NCBI RefSeq assembly: GCF_000422545.1
Contig: NZ_AULZ01000001.1
Coordinates: 62,001 to 126,000 of the forward strand
Direction of reading: 5' to 3'
DNA from: Desulfocurvibacter africanus subsp. africanus DSM 2603
GTDB lineage: Bacteria; Desulfobacterota; Desulfovibrionia; Desulfovibrionales; Desulfovibrionaceae
DNA: 64,000 nucleotides
Positions 8,102-16,803 of this stretch are shown piece by piece. The notes under the pieces are model-generated. The model saw only the letters and a program-made list of their open reading frames with translations, was not told where the DNA came from and ran no database searches. Each line of letters begins with the position of its first letter. Positions within the stretch are counted from its first letter, which is position 1. A program made the position numbers and the translations under genes.

Positions 8102-8869
8102 TCAGCGGGACTTGAGGCGCGCTCCCGCCACCCAGGCGAAACCGGCGTCCTCATCGACGCGCTCCAGGCGTCCGCCGATCTTGTCCAAACGCTCCATATA
8201 CATATAGCCCACACCGCGCACGGTGCGGATGCGCTCGCTCTCGTCTGGCTGGGGACCCAGTTTTCGGCGCAAATTGCTGATGTGCACATCCACGCTGCGG
8301 TCCAGGGGCGAGAGCTCCCTGCCGAGGGCGGCCAGGGACAGATCCTCCTTGGAGACGACTTGTCCTGCGCTACGCAGGAGCGTTTCCAAAAGGTTGAACT
8401 CGTTCTGGGTCAGGGTCAGGCGCTCCTCGCCACGCCAAGCCTGGCGCAACCGGGGCTCCAGGCGCAGGTCGCCGACTTGCAGCTCGCTATACGCCGAGCA
8501 CTTGGCCTTGGAGGTGCGGCGCAGGATGGCCCGCATGCGGGCCACGAGTTCCCTGGGCTCAAAGGGCTTGGGCAGGAAATCGTCCGCTCCCATTTCCAAG
8601 CCCACGATGCGGCTCACATCATCACCGCGGCCAGACAGGATAAACACGGGCGGGCCGTCCTGCTTGCGCAGCATGTACAGCATGGTCAGACCGTCCACGT
8701 CGGGCAGGATAAGATCCAGAAGCACCAGGTCGAAACGGCCGGAAAGCGCAAGCTCCAGGCCCTCCTTGCCCGTGGATGCGATCGTGGCTTCCAGGGCCTC
8801 GCGGGAAAGGTATTCCACCAGCAGCTCGCCCAGGGCGATGTCGTCATCTATAATAAGTATGTTCTGCAT
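8102..8869 (-). CDS. OmpR/CpxR-type response regulator
   Basis: A 255-residue regulator. The receiver domain (about 3-118) has the acidic pocket IIDDD at residues 6-10, phospho-acceptor Asp52 in VLLDLILPDVDG, a conserved Ser in FILSGRG and Lys in LPKPF. The winged-helix DNA-binding domain (about 130-230) carries LTLTQNEFNLLETLL, LSPLDRSVDVHISNLRRKLG and IRTVRGVGYMY. The LSPLDRS-VDVHISNLR wording is typical of CpxR-like proteins. No histidine kinase is adjacent, so it is an orphan here. It is divergent from the ECF sigma gene; GTAAA repeats and an inverted repeat in the intergenic region could be its own sites. Confidence 0.88.
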   Translation of the reverse strand: MQNILIIDDDIALGELLVEYLSREALEATIASTGKEGLELALSGRFDLVLLDLILPDVDGLTMLYMLRKQDGPPVFILSGRGDDVSRIVGLEMGADDFLPKPFEPRELVARMRAILRRTSKAKCSAYSELQVGDLRLEPRLRQAWRGEERLTLTQNEFNLLETLLRSAGQVVSKEDLSLAALGRELSPLDRSVDVHISNLRRKLGPQPDESERIRTVRGVGYMYMERLDKIGGRLERVDEDAGFAWVAGARLKSR

Positions 8870-8959
8870 AGGTTGTGCGCTGTTGCCCTGTTTTTGAATC
8901 GCATCTTCGGGATGGCCGTCGCATTGTCCTTATCACATGAGACATGCAAGCTTAGGGCT

Positions 8960-8991
8960 GTAAAGAGTTAGGAAAACGTAAAAAATACGTT
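8960..8991 (-). promoter_or_regulatory. Candidate response-regulator binding region
   Basis: Two GTAAA direct repeats (8960-8964 and 8978-8982) and the perfect inverted repeat AACGTA-N5-TACGTT (8975-8991) lie about 90-120 bases upstream of the CpxR-like gene. E. coli CpxR boxes are GTAAA-N5-GTAAA; the spacing here is 13, so the match is partial. The rest of the gap 8870-9231 shows only the sigma gene ribosome-binding site. Confidence 0.25.
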
Positions 8992-9231
8992 AAGCCGAAA
9001 TCTCCCTACATATTACAGCCACTCAACGTTAGAATTTCCTACATAGCCTATACATTTATTTACCCATCCTTGACCTTGGGCAGCCTGACCCTTGCAGATT
9101 GTCCGCATGTGGGCATCGCTTGGGGCGTTTCTTTCCGTCATACGGACCCGCAAGGCTCCCGCCGGGTTCCGCTGAACCTGGCAGGATTTGAAACCGGGAA
9201 AAAAATGCCGCCCATCCCACGAGGAGGAAAA

Positions 9232-9819
9232 ATGTTCCAGGACATCATGACCGAACACAGCCAGACAACGCGCGACATGGATATCGATCTCGGTCGCCTG
9301 TGCAGCGGTGACAAGCGTTCGTGGGACGCCTTTGTCGAGGCCAATGCCCGGGTAATCTACTGGACCGCGGCCTCGGTGCTGCGCAAACGCAATCCGCACG
9401 CATCCGAAGATGCGGTGCGTGATGTCGCCCAGGAGGTCTTCCTCAAACTCGTGCAGCACGATTATCGCCTGCTGCGCTCCTTCGATCCGGCCAAAAGTTC
9501 CCTACGAACCTGGCTTGCGGTGGTCGCCCGCTCCACCACCTTGGACCACTTGCGCAAGGAAGTCCGGGCCACGCGGGATATGATCGAGGCCGAGTTGGAT
9601 GAAATTCCTGCCGAGCCCGAAGCCGGCGACTCCTGCCCGGATATCCCGTTCGAGGCACTCAGCTCGCGGCAGCGCATGGTGCTACGGATGCTCTACGAGC
9701 TGGACATGGACGTGCGGGACGTGGCCAAGAACCTGGAGATCACCGAACAGACCGTGCGCAGCATCCGCCACCAGGCCCTGGCCAGGGTTCGCGCGCACAT
9801 GCTGCGCGGCGAAGCCTAA
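9232..9819 (+). CDS. ECF-type RNA polymerase sigma factor
   Basis: A 195-residue protein. Region 2 spans about 20-95: SWDAFVEANARVIYWTAA, DVAQEVFLKLV and SSLRTWLAVVARSTTLDHLR. Region 4 spans about 140-190: LSSRQRMVLRMLYELDMDV and then EITEQTVRSIRHQALARVR. The start at 9232 is chosen because GAGGAGG precedes it closely; the frame is open 54 codons upstream but that part is not sigma-like. There is no adjacent anti-sigma gene, which is unusual for ECF factors. The gene lies divergent from the CpxR-like regulator and upstream of a permease, with about 100 bases between. Confidence 0.85.
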   Translation: MFQDIMTEHSQTTRDMDIDLGRLCSGDKRSWDAFVEANARVIYWTAASVLRKRNPHASEDAVRDVAQEVFLKLVQHDYRLLRSFDPAKSSLRTWLAVVARSTTLDHLRKEVRATRDMIEAELDEIPAEPEAGDSCPDIPFEALSSRQRMVLRMLYELDMDVRDVAKNLEITEQTVRSIRHQALARVRAHMLRGEA

Positions 9820-9920
9820 GGCATTCCGCTCTCTCCAGCCCACGCAGCCAGTATTGCTTTCCGCCCGGCGTGGGCCTAAGACCTGCCGATCCTTCCATCC
9901 ATATGAGGGTTGGCGCAGCA

Positions 9921-11171
9921 ATGCATAGTTTGGTCCTTGCCGTCTTCGTCGTGGTCTATCTGGGCATGGCCCTTGGCCGCCTGCCTTGGCTGGCTCTGGA
10001 TCGCACGGGCGTGGCCGTGCTCGGAGCCATAGCGCTCATGGCCGGCGGCGCGCTCACCGCGCGCGAAGCCTGGCTGTCCGTGGACGTGCCGACCATGGCC
10101 ATGCTCTTCGGACTCATGGTCGTCTCGGCTCAGCTTCGCCTGGGCGGCTTCTACACGCGCGTGACGCGCGCCATCGCCGCGGCCGACCTGCCGCCGCAAG
10201 GCCTGCTGGGCTTGGTCATCGCGGCCTCGGCCCTGCTCTCGGCCCTGCTGGCCAACGACATCATCTGCCTGGCCATGACGCCCATCCTGGTGGAAGGCTG
10301 CCGCGAACGAAACCTCAAGCCCATGCCTTTCCTGCTGGCCCTGGCCTGCGCCTCCAACATAGGCTCGGCGGCCACGCTTATCGGCAATCCCCAGAACATG
10401 CTCATCGGCCAGATCACGGGCCTGTCCTTCACGGCCTACCTGCTGGACGCGGCCGTGCCTGTCGCCGCAAGCCTTGCGGCCTTGTGGGTCATCGTCTGCC
10501 TGGTTTTCCGGGACGATTGGGACGAGTCATGGCATGAGGGTGCTGCCGGAGTCGGAACACCCACGCAGGCCCCGGCCTTCAATGCCTGGCAGACCGGCAA
10601 AGGGTTGTTCTTTCTGGGCATCCTCATGGCTGTTTTCCTGGCCGGCGTTCCGCCGCGCGAGGTCGCGGCCCTTGGCTGCGCCGGCGTGCTTCTATTAAGC
10701 CGCAAGCTCGCCTCGCGGGACAAGTTCGCCCTGGTGGACTGGCCGCTCCTGCTGCTCTTCCTCGGCCTGTTCGTGGTCAACCACGCCCTGTCCGCCACGG
10801 GCATCCTCGATTTTGTCTATGCTTCGGCCGAGCGGGCGGGCATCGACCTGAACCACGGCGGTTGGCTGTTCGCGGCCACGGCCGTGCTGTCCAACATCGT
10901 GTCCAACGTGCCCGCGGTCATGCTCCTGCTGCCCAAGGCCATGGCTCCCGAATCCGCCCTTGTGCTGGCCCTGTCTAGTACGCTGGCCGGCAACCTGCTC
11001 CTGGTGGGCTCCATCGCCAACCTCATCGTGGCCGATCAGGCCGAGCGTTTCGGCGTGCGCGTGACCTGGGGCGCGCATCTGCGCGTGGGCCTGCCCGTGA
11101 CGTTGGCGTCCTTCGCGCTCACCGGTCTGTGGCTCTGGCTGCGCTGGGGAGAGCACTTCGTGGGGCAATAA
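9921..11171 (+). CDS. ArsB/NhaD-superfamily (SLC13/CitM-like) membrane permease
   Basis: A 416-residue protein with about 11 hydrophobic segments. Ion-transporter superfamily motifs are visible: LLANDIICLAMTPILVEGC (about residue 111) and ASNIGSAATLIGNPQNMLIG (about residue 142), with a matching second-half VLSNIVSNVPAVMLLLPK and TLAGNLLLVGSIANLIVADQ. The duplicated re-entrant N-P/N-V-P loops are the substrate site of this fold. The substrate could be an anion (dicarboxylate, sulfate-like) or arsenite; the sequence does not decide. GAGGG precedes the ATG by eleven bases; an ATG at 9903 is an alternative. Confidence 0.8.
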   Translation: MHSLVLAVFVVVYLGMALGRLPWLALDRTGVAVLGAIALMAGGALTAREAWLSVDVPTMAMLFGLMVVSAQLRLGGFYTRVTRAIAAADLPPQGLLGLVIAASALLSALLANDIICLAMTPILVEGCRERNLKPMPFLLALACASNIGSAATLIGNPQNMLIGQITGLSFTAYLLDAAVPVAASLAALWVIVCLVFRDDWDESWHEGAAGVGTPTQAPAFNAWQTGKGLFFLGILMAVFLAGVPPREVAALGCAGVLLLSRKLASRDKFALVDWPLLLLFLGLFVVNHALSATGILDFVYASAERAGIDLNHGGWLFAATAVLSNIVSNVPAVMLLLPKAMAPESALVLALSSTLAGNLLLVGSIANLIVADQAERFGVRVTWGAHLRVGLPVTLASFALTGLWLWLRWGEHFVGQ

Positions 11172-11208
11172 GCCGAAGAAAACGCTATCCGCCTGGCGAC
11201 CGCCCGCG

Positions 11209-13731
11209 TCAGCCGCCTGACTTCCTGCATTTGTCCGCGTCCTGAACCTTCGCAAGCACCTTGTCCAGTTCTTCCAGATCAAGGGGTTTGGCGATGTAGT
11301 CATCCATGCCCGCGGCGAGAAACCGCTCCCGATCCCCCTTCAGGGCATAGGCCGTCAGGGCGATGATCGGTATATTCTTGTCCACTCCCGGCGGTGTGGA
11401 CTCCCGGATGATCCTGGTCGCTTCCTCGCCGTCCATCTCCGGCATCCTGGCGTCCATGAGCACAAGATCGAAGCACTCCCGCTGAAGGGCCTCGATGGCC
11501 TCCCTGCCGTTCTCCACGGCCGTCACCTTGTGGCCTCTTCGTTCAAGAAGGCTCATGGCCAGGATCTGGTTGATCTGATCATCCTCGGCCAGGAGAATTT
11601 TGCGCGGCTCGAGACTTGGCCGGGGAACAGCCTGGACTTGCGGCTCGGGCTCCGGCCGGGCCGCCTCCGCCGGTTTAAGCATCACCGCGAATGTGAACGT
11701 GCTGCCCTTGCCGGGTTCGCTCTCGACCCAGAGCTTCCCGCCCATCAGCTCCACAAGCCGCTTGCTGATGGACAAGCCCAACCCTGTTCCGCCGAATTTG
11801 AGGTGCGCGTGGCCTCCGACCTGCGCGAAGCTCTCGAAGATTCTTCCGATCTGGTCCGCGGGAATGCCTATCCCGGTGTCGCTGACGGAGGCGAAAAGGC
11901 AGACCGCTGCCGGGTCCGGGCAGGATTCCAGCAAACCAAGGCTAACCGGGTCCGCCACCAGCACCTTGACGGCTATCCCGCCCTCCAGGGTGAACTTGAC
12001 GGCGTTTCCAATAAGATTGGTGAAAACCTGCAGCAAGCGCCTCTCGTCTCCCTTCAGGCGAGCCGGCACGTTCGCATCGATGCGGGCGTCGAAGCGCAGC
12101 CCCTTTCTTTCCGCGTCCAGGGCCATTGTCGCAAAAAGGGCTTCCAGCGAGGCTCGCGCATCGAATGCATACTCTTCGATCTCGACCTTGCCCGACTCGA
12201 TCTTGGCCAGGTCCAGGATGTCATTGATGATGCCGAGGAGGTTCCGCGCGGATTTTCTGGCCATGCCGAGATATGTGCCGCAGTCGACATTGGCGCAGCT
12301 TGCGAGAGCCAGTTCGGTCATGCCGATGATGCCGTTCATGGGAGTCCTGATCTCATGGCTCATGTTGGCCAGGAACTGGCTTTTGGTCCGATTGGCTTCC
12401 TCGGCGGCCTCCTTGGCTGCTTTCAGCTCGGACTCCATCTGTTTGAGGTCCGTGATATCCCTGGAGATGATTAAGGCGGACTCCACATCGCCATGCTTGT
12501 CACGCTCGGGAACGATACGGGCTTGGAAGATCCTCGACCCCGTGAGTGACGAAGACAATTCATACTCAAAGGTCTCCTCCTTGCCCGTGGAGAAGAGCCG
12601 TGCGACCCTTTTCTCGGCCCTTTTACTGAATTCATGCGTATATCCCAGTTGATAGACGGTCTTGCCTATTATGTGCGCTGGCGGAGCCCCTCGTATCCGC
12701 CCTCCGGCGGGATTGATGTACAGGTAACGCATGTCTCTGCCTATCCTGGCAATGATGTCGGGAGAATTCTCAGCCAGGTTTCTGTACTCCTGCTCTCTCC
12801 GAAGCAGGAGTTCCTCCGCCTTTCTGCGCTGCGAAATATCGACCTTGACGGAGATAACGTAATCCGGCTCGCCCGACGGCTTGCGCACCACGGATGCGGT
12901 GACTTCCGTCCAGACGATGGTTTTGTTCTTCCGGTAACATCGCCGCGCCAGCGAATAGGCCGGGATGTCTCCATCAAGCAGCCGCTGGATCAGGACGCGT
13001 TCCTCTTCGAGATCCTCGGGGTAGATGACGTCATAAATCGAAAGATTGGCAAGCTCCTCGCTTGAGTAGCCGAGCATTTCGCAATATTTGGTATTGACCC
13101 GGAGGAAGCGGCCGTCGGGAGCGGTTTGAGCCATGCCCACCGCGGCCTGGTCGAATATGGCCCTGAAGCGTTCTTCGCTCTCCCTAAAGCTGTCCCGCAA
13201 CTGCTTCTGCGTGGTGATGTCCACCCAAAAGAGCATTCCGCCCCTGATGTTGCCGGCCTCGTCACGGATCGGTCCGGCATTGCAGAGGATCGGCACCTGG
13301 CTGCCGTCCGGGCGCAGGATGACGAGCTCCTCTTCCTCAACCACTTCCCCTGTGGCGATGGTGCGCACGAGCGGCCATTCCTCTCTCTTTACGGGTGTGA
13401 CGCCGTCCGCCTTCAAGACTGCCACCCTCCGCAGGAGATTCTGATATGAACACCCTTGCATGTCCTCAAGCGATTTGCCGAAAGTCTCACGGCCGTAGCG
13501 GCTGACCATGCTCATGGTGGCATCAGGCCCCTCGGCGATGGCCAAACCCTCCGGAATGAACTCCAGGATCGCCTGCAGCATCCTCAGCCCATCTCCGGCG
13601 GTCTCCCCCCACCAGCCCTTCCCGGCGCGCCCGCGCTCGCTTTCGCGCAGCTCGCATTCGGCGAGCCGCCTTCCGAGATCATCGATCAGCCGGTCCTTGC
13701 GCTCCAATTCCTTTTTCAATTCTTCGGACAT
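11209..13731 (-). CDS. Hybrid sensor histidine kinase with three PAS domains and a C-terminal receiver
   Basis: An 840-residue cytosolic protein. A short N-terminal coiled coil (KKELERKDRLIDDLGRRL) leads into PAS/PAC units at about 55-185, 186-315 and 316-435. HisKA has phospho-acceptor His459 in ANMSHEIRTPMNG. The ATPase domain shows NLIGNAVKFT, SDTGIGIPADQ and GTGLGLSISKRL. The receiver domain, starting KILLAEDDQINQ, has acceptor Asp760 in VLMDARMPEMDG and a KPL near the end. The ATG at 13731 has GAGGGAG upstream; a GTG two codons earlier is possible. It converges on the permease gene with 37 bases between stops. No cognate regulator is adjacent. Confidence 0.88.
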   Translation of the reverse strand: MSEELKKELERKDRLIDDLGRRLAECELRESERGRAGKGWWGETAGDGLRMLQAILEFIPEGLAIAEGPDATMSMVSRYGRETFGKSLEDMQGCSYQNLLRRVAVLKADGVTPVKREEWPLVRTIATGEVVEEEELVILRPDGSQVPILCNAGPIRDEAGNIRGGMLFWVDITTQKQLRDSFRESEERFRAIFDQAAVGMAQTAPDGRFLRVNTKYCEMLGYSSEELANLSIYDVIYPEDLEEERVLIQRLLDGDIPAYSLARRCYRKNKTIVWTEVTASVVRKPSGEPDYVISVKVDISQRRKAEELLLRREQEYRNLAENSPDIIARIGRDMRYLYINPAGGRIRGAPPAHIIGKTVYQLGYTHEFSKRAEKRVARLFSTGKEETFEYELSSSLTGSRIFQARIVPERDKHGDVESALIISRDITDLKQMESELKAAKEAAEEANRTKSQFLANMSHEIRTPMNGIIGMTELALASCANVDCGTYLGMARKSARNLLGIINDILDLAKIESGKVEIEEYAFDARASLEALFATMALDAERKGLRFDARIDANVPARLKGDERRLLQVFTNLIGNAVKFTLEGGIAVKVLVADPVSLGLLESCPDPAAVCLFASVSDTGIGIPADQIGRIFESFAQVGGHAHLKFGGTGLGLSISKRLVELMGGKLWVESEPGKGSTFTFAVMLKPAEAARPEPEPQVQAVPRPSLEPRKILLAEDDQINQILAMSLLERRGHKVTAVENGREAIEALQRECFDLVLMDARMPEMDGEEATRIIRESTPPGVDKNIPIIALTAYALKGDRERFLAAGMDDYIAKPLDLEELDKVLAKVQDADKCRKSGG

Positions 13732-13870
13732 ACACACGCTCCCTCAACCGTATCGGCTTCTCACCATACCACGATGAGCGAAAAGCGACAGGCCGGGCTT
13801 GGACGTCTATGGGCTGCGCGAGACCAGAGCAGGCTTTAACGAGCCTTATCCAAAGATGAAGGACGCGGCC

Positions 13871-14227
13871 TTAGAGCCCTGGGCTTGCATCGCTGCCCAT
13901 CCTCCAGGGCAGACGGCCGTTGATCTCGATTTCGAGGGCGAAGGACAGGAAGGTGCGAATGATCACGAGCAGGCCCAGCACTCCCAGGTCCCGAAAGCTG
14001 GGCTGCACCGAGACCGTGTTGATGATGTCCGCTGCCACCAGAAATTCCAGGCCCAGCAGGATGACCCGGCCCAGGTTGCGGCGCAGGAGATGGTATGCAT
14101 GGCTGGCCGGAACGCCGCGCAGGATTCCCGTGGCGTAGCGCCAGATAAGGGTCAGCGCGCCCAGGACGATGACGGCGATGCCGCTGGCCTCGAGGGCGAT
14201 GACGATCATTTCGACGAAATGCTTCAT
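13871..14227 (-). CDS. DUF1622 family membrane protein
   Basis: About 118 residues with three hydrophobic segments and the DUF1622 core: GRVILLGLEFLVAADIINTV, then LGVLGLLVIIRTFLSFALE followed by IEINGRLPW. The family is found widely in bacteria and has no assigned function. The start is uncertain. The ATG at 14227 is eleven bases from GGAGG, while a GTG at 14233 lies five bases from the same site and may be the real start. It is a monocistronic minus-strand gene between the hybrid kinase and a divergent VOC gene. Confidence 0.8.
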   Translation of the reverse strand: MKHFVEMIVIALEASGIAVIVLGALTLIWRYATGILRGVPASHAYHLLRRNLGRVILLGLEFLVAADIINTVSVQPSFRDLGVLGLLVIIRTFLSFALEIEINGRLPWRMGSDASPGL

Positions 14228-14425
14228 ATCCACGCTGGCCTCCTGGGCAACGCGGCCAATGCGGCTCGGTGCCAATCCCCTCAATGTATGGTCAAAAAGC
14301 CCCGAAGAGGCAAGTGCAGCGAGCGGTAATGAAAACCTTGACGTAAGGCCGGCCTTCGCCCATCAGTGGTTGAAGGATCCGCGATCACTCGACAAGCGCG
14401 TTCGGAGCACAAAGGAGCGGACACA

Positions 14426-14803
14426 ATGACCGTCAGCGAGCAACCCGTGGTCTGGTTCTCCATTCCGGTCCTGGACCTGGGCCGGGCCATGGATTTCTAT
14501 GCCGCCATGCTGGACATCACGCTCAAGCCCATGGGCATGGATGGCCAGAACATGGCCTTCTTTCCCGCGGCCAAGGGTCAGCCCTCGGGAGCCCTGGTAG
14601 CCGATCCCGGCAACCATCCCAGCGTGGCCGGCACGCGCGTATACCTGAACGGCGGCGAAGACCTGCAGGCCTGTCTGGACCGCGCCACCAAGGCGGGCGG
14701 CAAGGTGGTCATTCCCAAAACAGAGATAGGCGAAGGCATGGGCCACTTCGCCCACGTGCTGGATTCGGAAGGCAACGTGGTCGGCCTGTACAGCCCCAAG
14801 TAG
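14426..14803 (+). CDS. VOC (glyoxalase/bleomycin-resistance fold) family protein
   Basis: A 125-residue single VOC module: VVWFSIPVLDLGRAMDFYAA at the start, the central GGEDLQACLDRATKAGGKVV, and the metal-ligand-type end MGHFAHVLDSEGNVVGLYSP. It resembles small YP_-type VOC proteins with a predicted intracellular enzymatic or binding role. The substrate cannot be told. AAAGGAG lies eight bases before the ATG. It is followed by a good terminator, so it forms a single-gene unit. Confidence 0.8.
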   Translation: MTVSEQPVVWFSIPVLDLGRAMDFYAAMLDITLKPMGMDGQNMAFFPAAKGQPSGALVADPGNHPSVAGTRVYLNGGEDLQACLDRATKAGGKVVIPKTEIGEGMGHFAHVLDSEGNVVGLYSPK

Positions 14804-14858
14804 CCACAAGCGGGACCTCGTTCCCGCATTTACTCCGTCATTGCCGTGGGCCGATTAG

Positions 14859-14896
14859 AGCCGGGCAGCGTACAGCTGGCCGGCTTTAGTTTTTTC
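14859..14896 (+). terminator. Intrinsic terminator after the VOC gene
   Basis: A stem AGCCGGgCAGC / GCTGgCCGGCT closed by a five-base loop, followed by TTTAGTTTTTT. It is 56 bases beyond the stop. The following bases to 15140 contain no gene; the promoter of the sigma-like/flagellar operon must lie there but no sigma-28 or sigma-54 consensus is evident. Confidence 0.75.
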
Positions 14897-15157
14897 CGGC
14901 GAGCCACACCGCCGGCCCAGCCACGACCCCGTCAGTTCCCAATAGTTTTCTCCTTCATACCTGATTTCGCACCCGACTCCGCGCCTAACCCGCGCTCGCC
15001 CTCTTGCGGTTGCTCGCCGCGAAGCTCGTGCAAACTATTTTTCCGAGGGCCATGGATGTTCTCACTCCCCTCCTACGTATAAAGAAGTGAAGATGGAGAA
15101 CTGCATGTTCATGCTGGTTCGCCAAGCACTTCAGGTTATCAAGGAGGATAATGAATC

Positions 15158-15721
15158 ATGGAATCCCTGCTCCCTTCCCTGAAAGCATTCAAAGTGCCGT
15201 GTGAACCGCACAAAAGCGATGCCCTGGCGCAAGCTTTCATGCCTTACATATACGCGTCAGTATATAGAGTGCTTGTTTCCAGGCGCTGCGGAAACATACG
15301 GCATCTCGCCAAAGCAATAAGTCTTGGCATCTACACCAAGCTTACCATGGACGACTGCAAGGCTCTCAACAGCTTTGACGGGCGCAAGTGCAGTTTTGAG
15401 ACATGGCTTTCTTTATACGCCGAAAAGGCGGCCCTCAACCACATCAGGCAGTCCCTTTACCCGACCTCCCAGCTTTCGACGATCTTCGCCGCCATGGGCG
15501 TGGACGTGGCGGGCAAGGAGGAGGCCATCGACCGCCAGGGCGACATCCTGGAGCCCACGCACAAATTCGTCCTGCGGCTCCTCTACGACGAGAGCCTGAG
15601 CTTCGAGGAGGCCGCGAACGTTCTGGGCGTTGCCCCTCAAGTGGTGCGCAGCCTTGAAGGCGAGGCCTGGGGGCGCATCCGCATGGCCTGCCGGCCGGCG
15701 ATCTGCGAGCTGGCCCAATAG
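15158..15721 (+). CDS. Sigma-70-like (ECF-type) protein heading the flagellar hook operon
   Basis: A 187-residue protein. The C-terminal third has a sigma region-4 layout: PTHKFVLRLLYDESLSFEEA, ANVLGVAPQVVRSLEGEAWG, RIRMA. A region-2-like part is visible as KCSFETWLSLYAEKAALNHI near residue 75, equivalent to SSLRTWLAVVARSTTLDHLR in the ECF sigma factor at 9232. Region 2 is otherwise weak, so promoter recognition may be limited. AAGGAGG lies ten bases before the ATG. It is directly followed by a zinc-finger anti-sigma-like gene (nine-base gap) and then by flgD, so it probably tunes hook/cap gene expression; that is inference. Confidence 0.7.
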   Translation: MESLLPSLKAFKVPCEPHKSDALAQAFMPYIYASVYRVLVSRRCGNIRHLAKAISLGIYTKLTMDDCKALNSFDGRKCSFETWLSLYAEKAALNHIRQSLYPTSQLSTIFAAMGVDVAGKEEAIDRQGDILEPTHKFVLRLLYDESLSFEEAANVLGVAPQVVRSLEGEAWGRIRMACRPAICELAQ

Positions 15722-15730
15722 GAGGACGCC

Positions 15731-16045
15731 ATGACTCCACTGTTGAAAAAGGTTCTCTCCAGGCTCGCCGCCAAGCGCCTGCTGGACGGCATCCCGGGCC
15801 TGGAAACCTCCTGCCCGCCCCTGGTCGAGCTGGCCGCCTACCTGGACGGCCGACTGCGTGGCAGGGAGAGGCGGGAGGTCGAAGGTCACCTGGCCGGCTG
15901 CGCGGGTTGCCGGGCCGGGATCATCGAGTTGCGCCACATCCTGGGAGCCCTGGCGATCGAAACTCCCGGGACGCCCGAGGAGGTCCTCCAGGCGGCCAGG
16001 AACATCGTCAAAGACCAGTGCGCCAGGCAGGCCTGCGCGCGCTGA
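15731..16045 (+). CDS. Putative zinc-finger (zf-HC2) anti-sigma factor
   Basis: A 104-residue soluble protein. The zf-HC2 core has SCPPLVELAAYLDGRL at about 31-46 and then GHLAGCAGC at about 55-63, giving the H-x3-C-x2-C zinc ligands of ZAS-type anti-sigma domains. There is no membrane helix, unlike many RsiW/RseA types, so it should act in the cytoplasm. AGGAGG overlaps the end of the preceding sigma-like gene, so the two are coupled. A paralogue with the same AAYLDGRL and HL-x2-CA-x-CR motifs lies at 23828-24073, on the far side of the flagellar genes. Confidence 0.75.
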   Translation: MTPLLKKVLSRLAAKRLLDGIPGLETSCPPLVELAAYLDGRLRGRERREVEGHLAGCAGCRAGIIELRHILGALAIETPGTPEEVLQAARNIVKDQCARQACAR

Positions 16046-16073
16046 ACCGACATATTTCCAAGGAGAACGAGCC

Positions 16074-16772
16074 ATGTACATCGACGTTACGTCCTACCTG
16101 AACAGCACCATGCCCGAGGCCGATGCCGAACCGTCCTCCTCCCTGGACCAGGACGACTTCCTCCAGATCCTCGTCGCCCAACTGGAGCAGCAGGACCCGA
16201 CCGAACCCACGGACAACGCCCAGATGGTGGACCAGATGACGAGCTACGCCCAGCTTGAGCAGCTCACGAACATCTCCACGGCCATGGACACGCTCATCGC
16301 CGGCATGGCCAGCCTTGGTGCGACGCAGGCCGCGGGCTACATCGGCATGGGTGTCGAGGCCGGCGGCTACACCGTGGCCAAGGACGGCGAGAGCATCTCC
16401 CCCATGACCTACACCTTGGGCTCGGACGCGGAATCGGTCTCGGCCTACATCTACGACGAGAACGGCGACATCGTGGATACGGTCATTCTGGGTTCAGCCC
16501 AGGCGGGCGCCCACGATTTCCAGTGGGACGGCCTCGACTACAACGGGAAAGAGGTGCCCGACGGCACGTACTCCGTCGGCTTTTCGGCCGAAGCCGAGAA
16601 CGGCGACGCCGTTTCCGTCTCCACCAGCGTCACGGGCACGGTGAAGGCCGTGTTCACCCAGGACGGCACCATCTACCTGAAGCTGGATGACGGCCGCACC
16701 GTGAACCTCGACAACGTGACCAGCATCACCCGGGGCATCCAAAACGACCAAGACGACCAGGCCGACGCGTAG
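16074..16772 (+). CDS. flgD: Flagellar hook assembly (hook cap) protein FlgD
   Basis: A 232-residue protein. The N-terminal FlgD signature is complete: LDQDDFLQILVAQLEQQDPT, then PTDNAQMVDQMTSYAQLEQL. The C-terminal half holds the FlgD Ig-like/Tudor part: AGAHDFQWDGLDYNGKEVPD, GTYSVGFSAEA. FlgD caps the growing hook outside the cell and is exported by the flagellar type III apparatus. AAGGAG precedes the ATG at 16074. It is followed after 31 bases by flgE. The C-terminal tail is short and acidic. Confidence 0.93.
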   Translation: MYIDVTSYLNSTMPEADAEPSSSLDQDDFLQILVAQLEQQDPTEPTDNAQMVDQMTSYAQLEQLTNISTAMDTLIAGMASLGATQAAGYIGMGVEAGGYTVAKDGESISPMTYTLGSDAESVSAYIYDENGDIVDTVILGSAQAGAHDFQWDGLDYNGKEVPDGTYSVGFSAEAENGDAVSVSTSVTGTVKAVFTQDGTIYLKLDDGRTVNLDNVTSITRGIQNDQDDQADA

Positions 16773-16803
16773 CGCTCGCCCGGCTTAATAAAGGAGAACC
16801 AGC

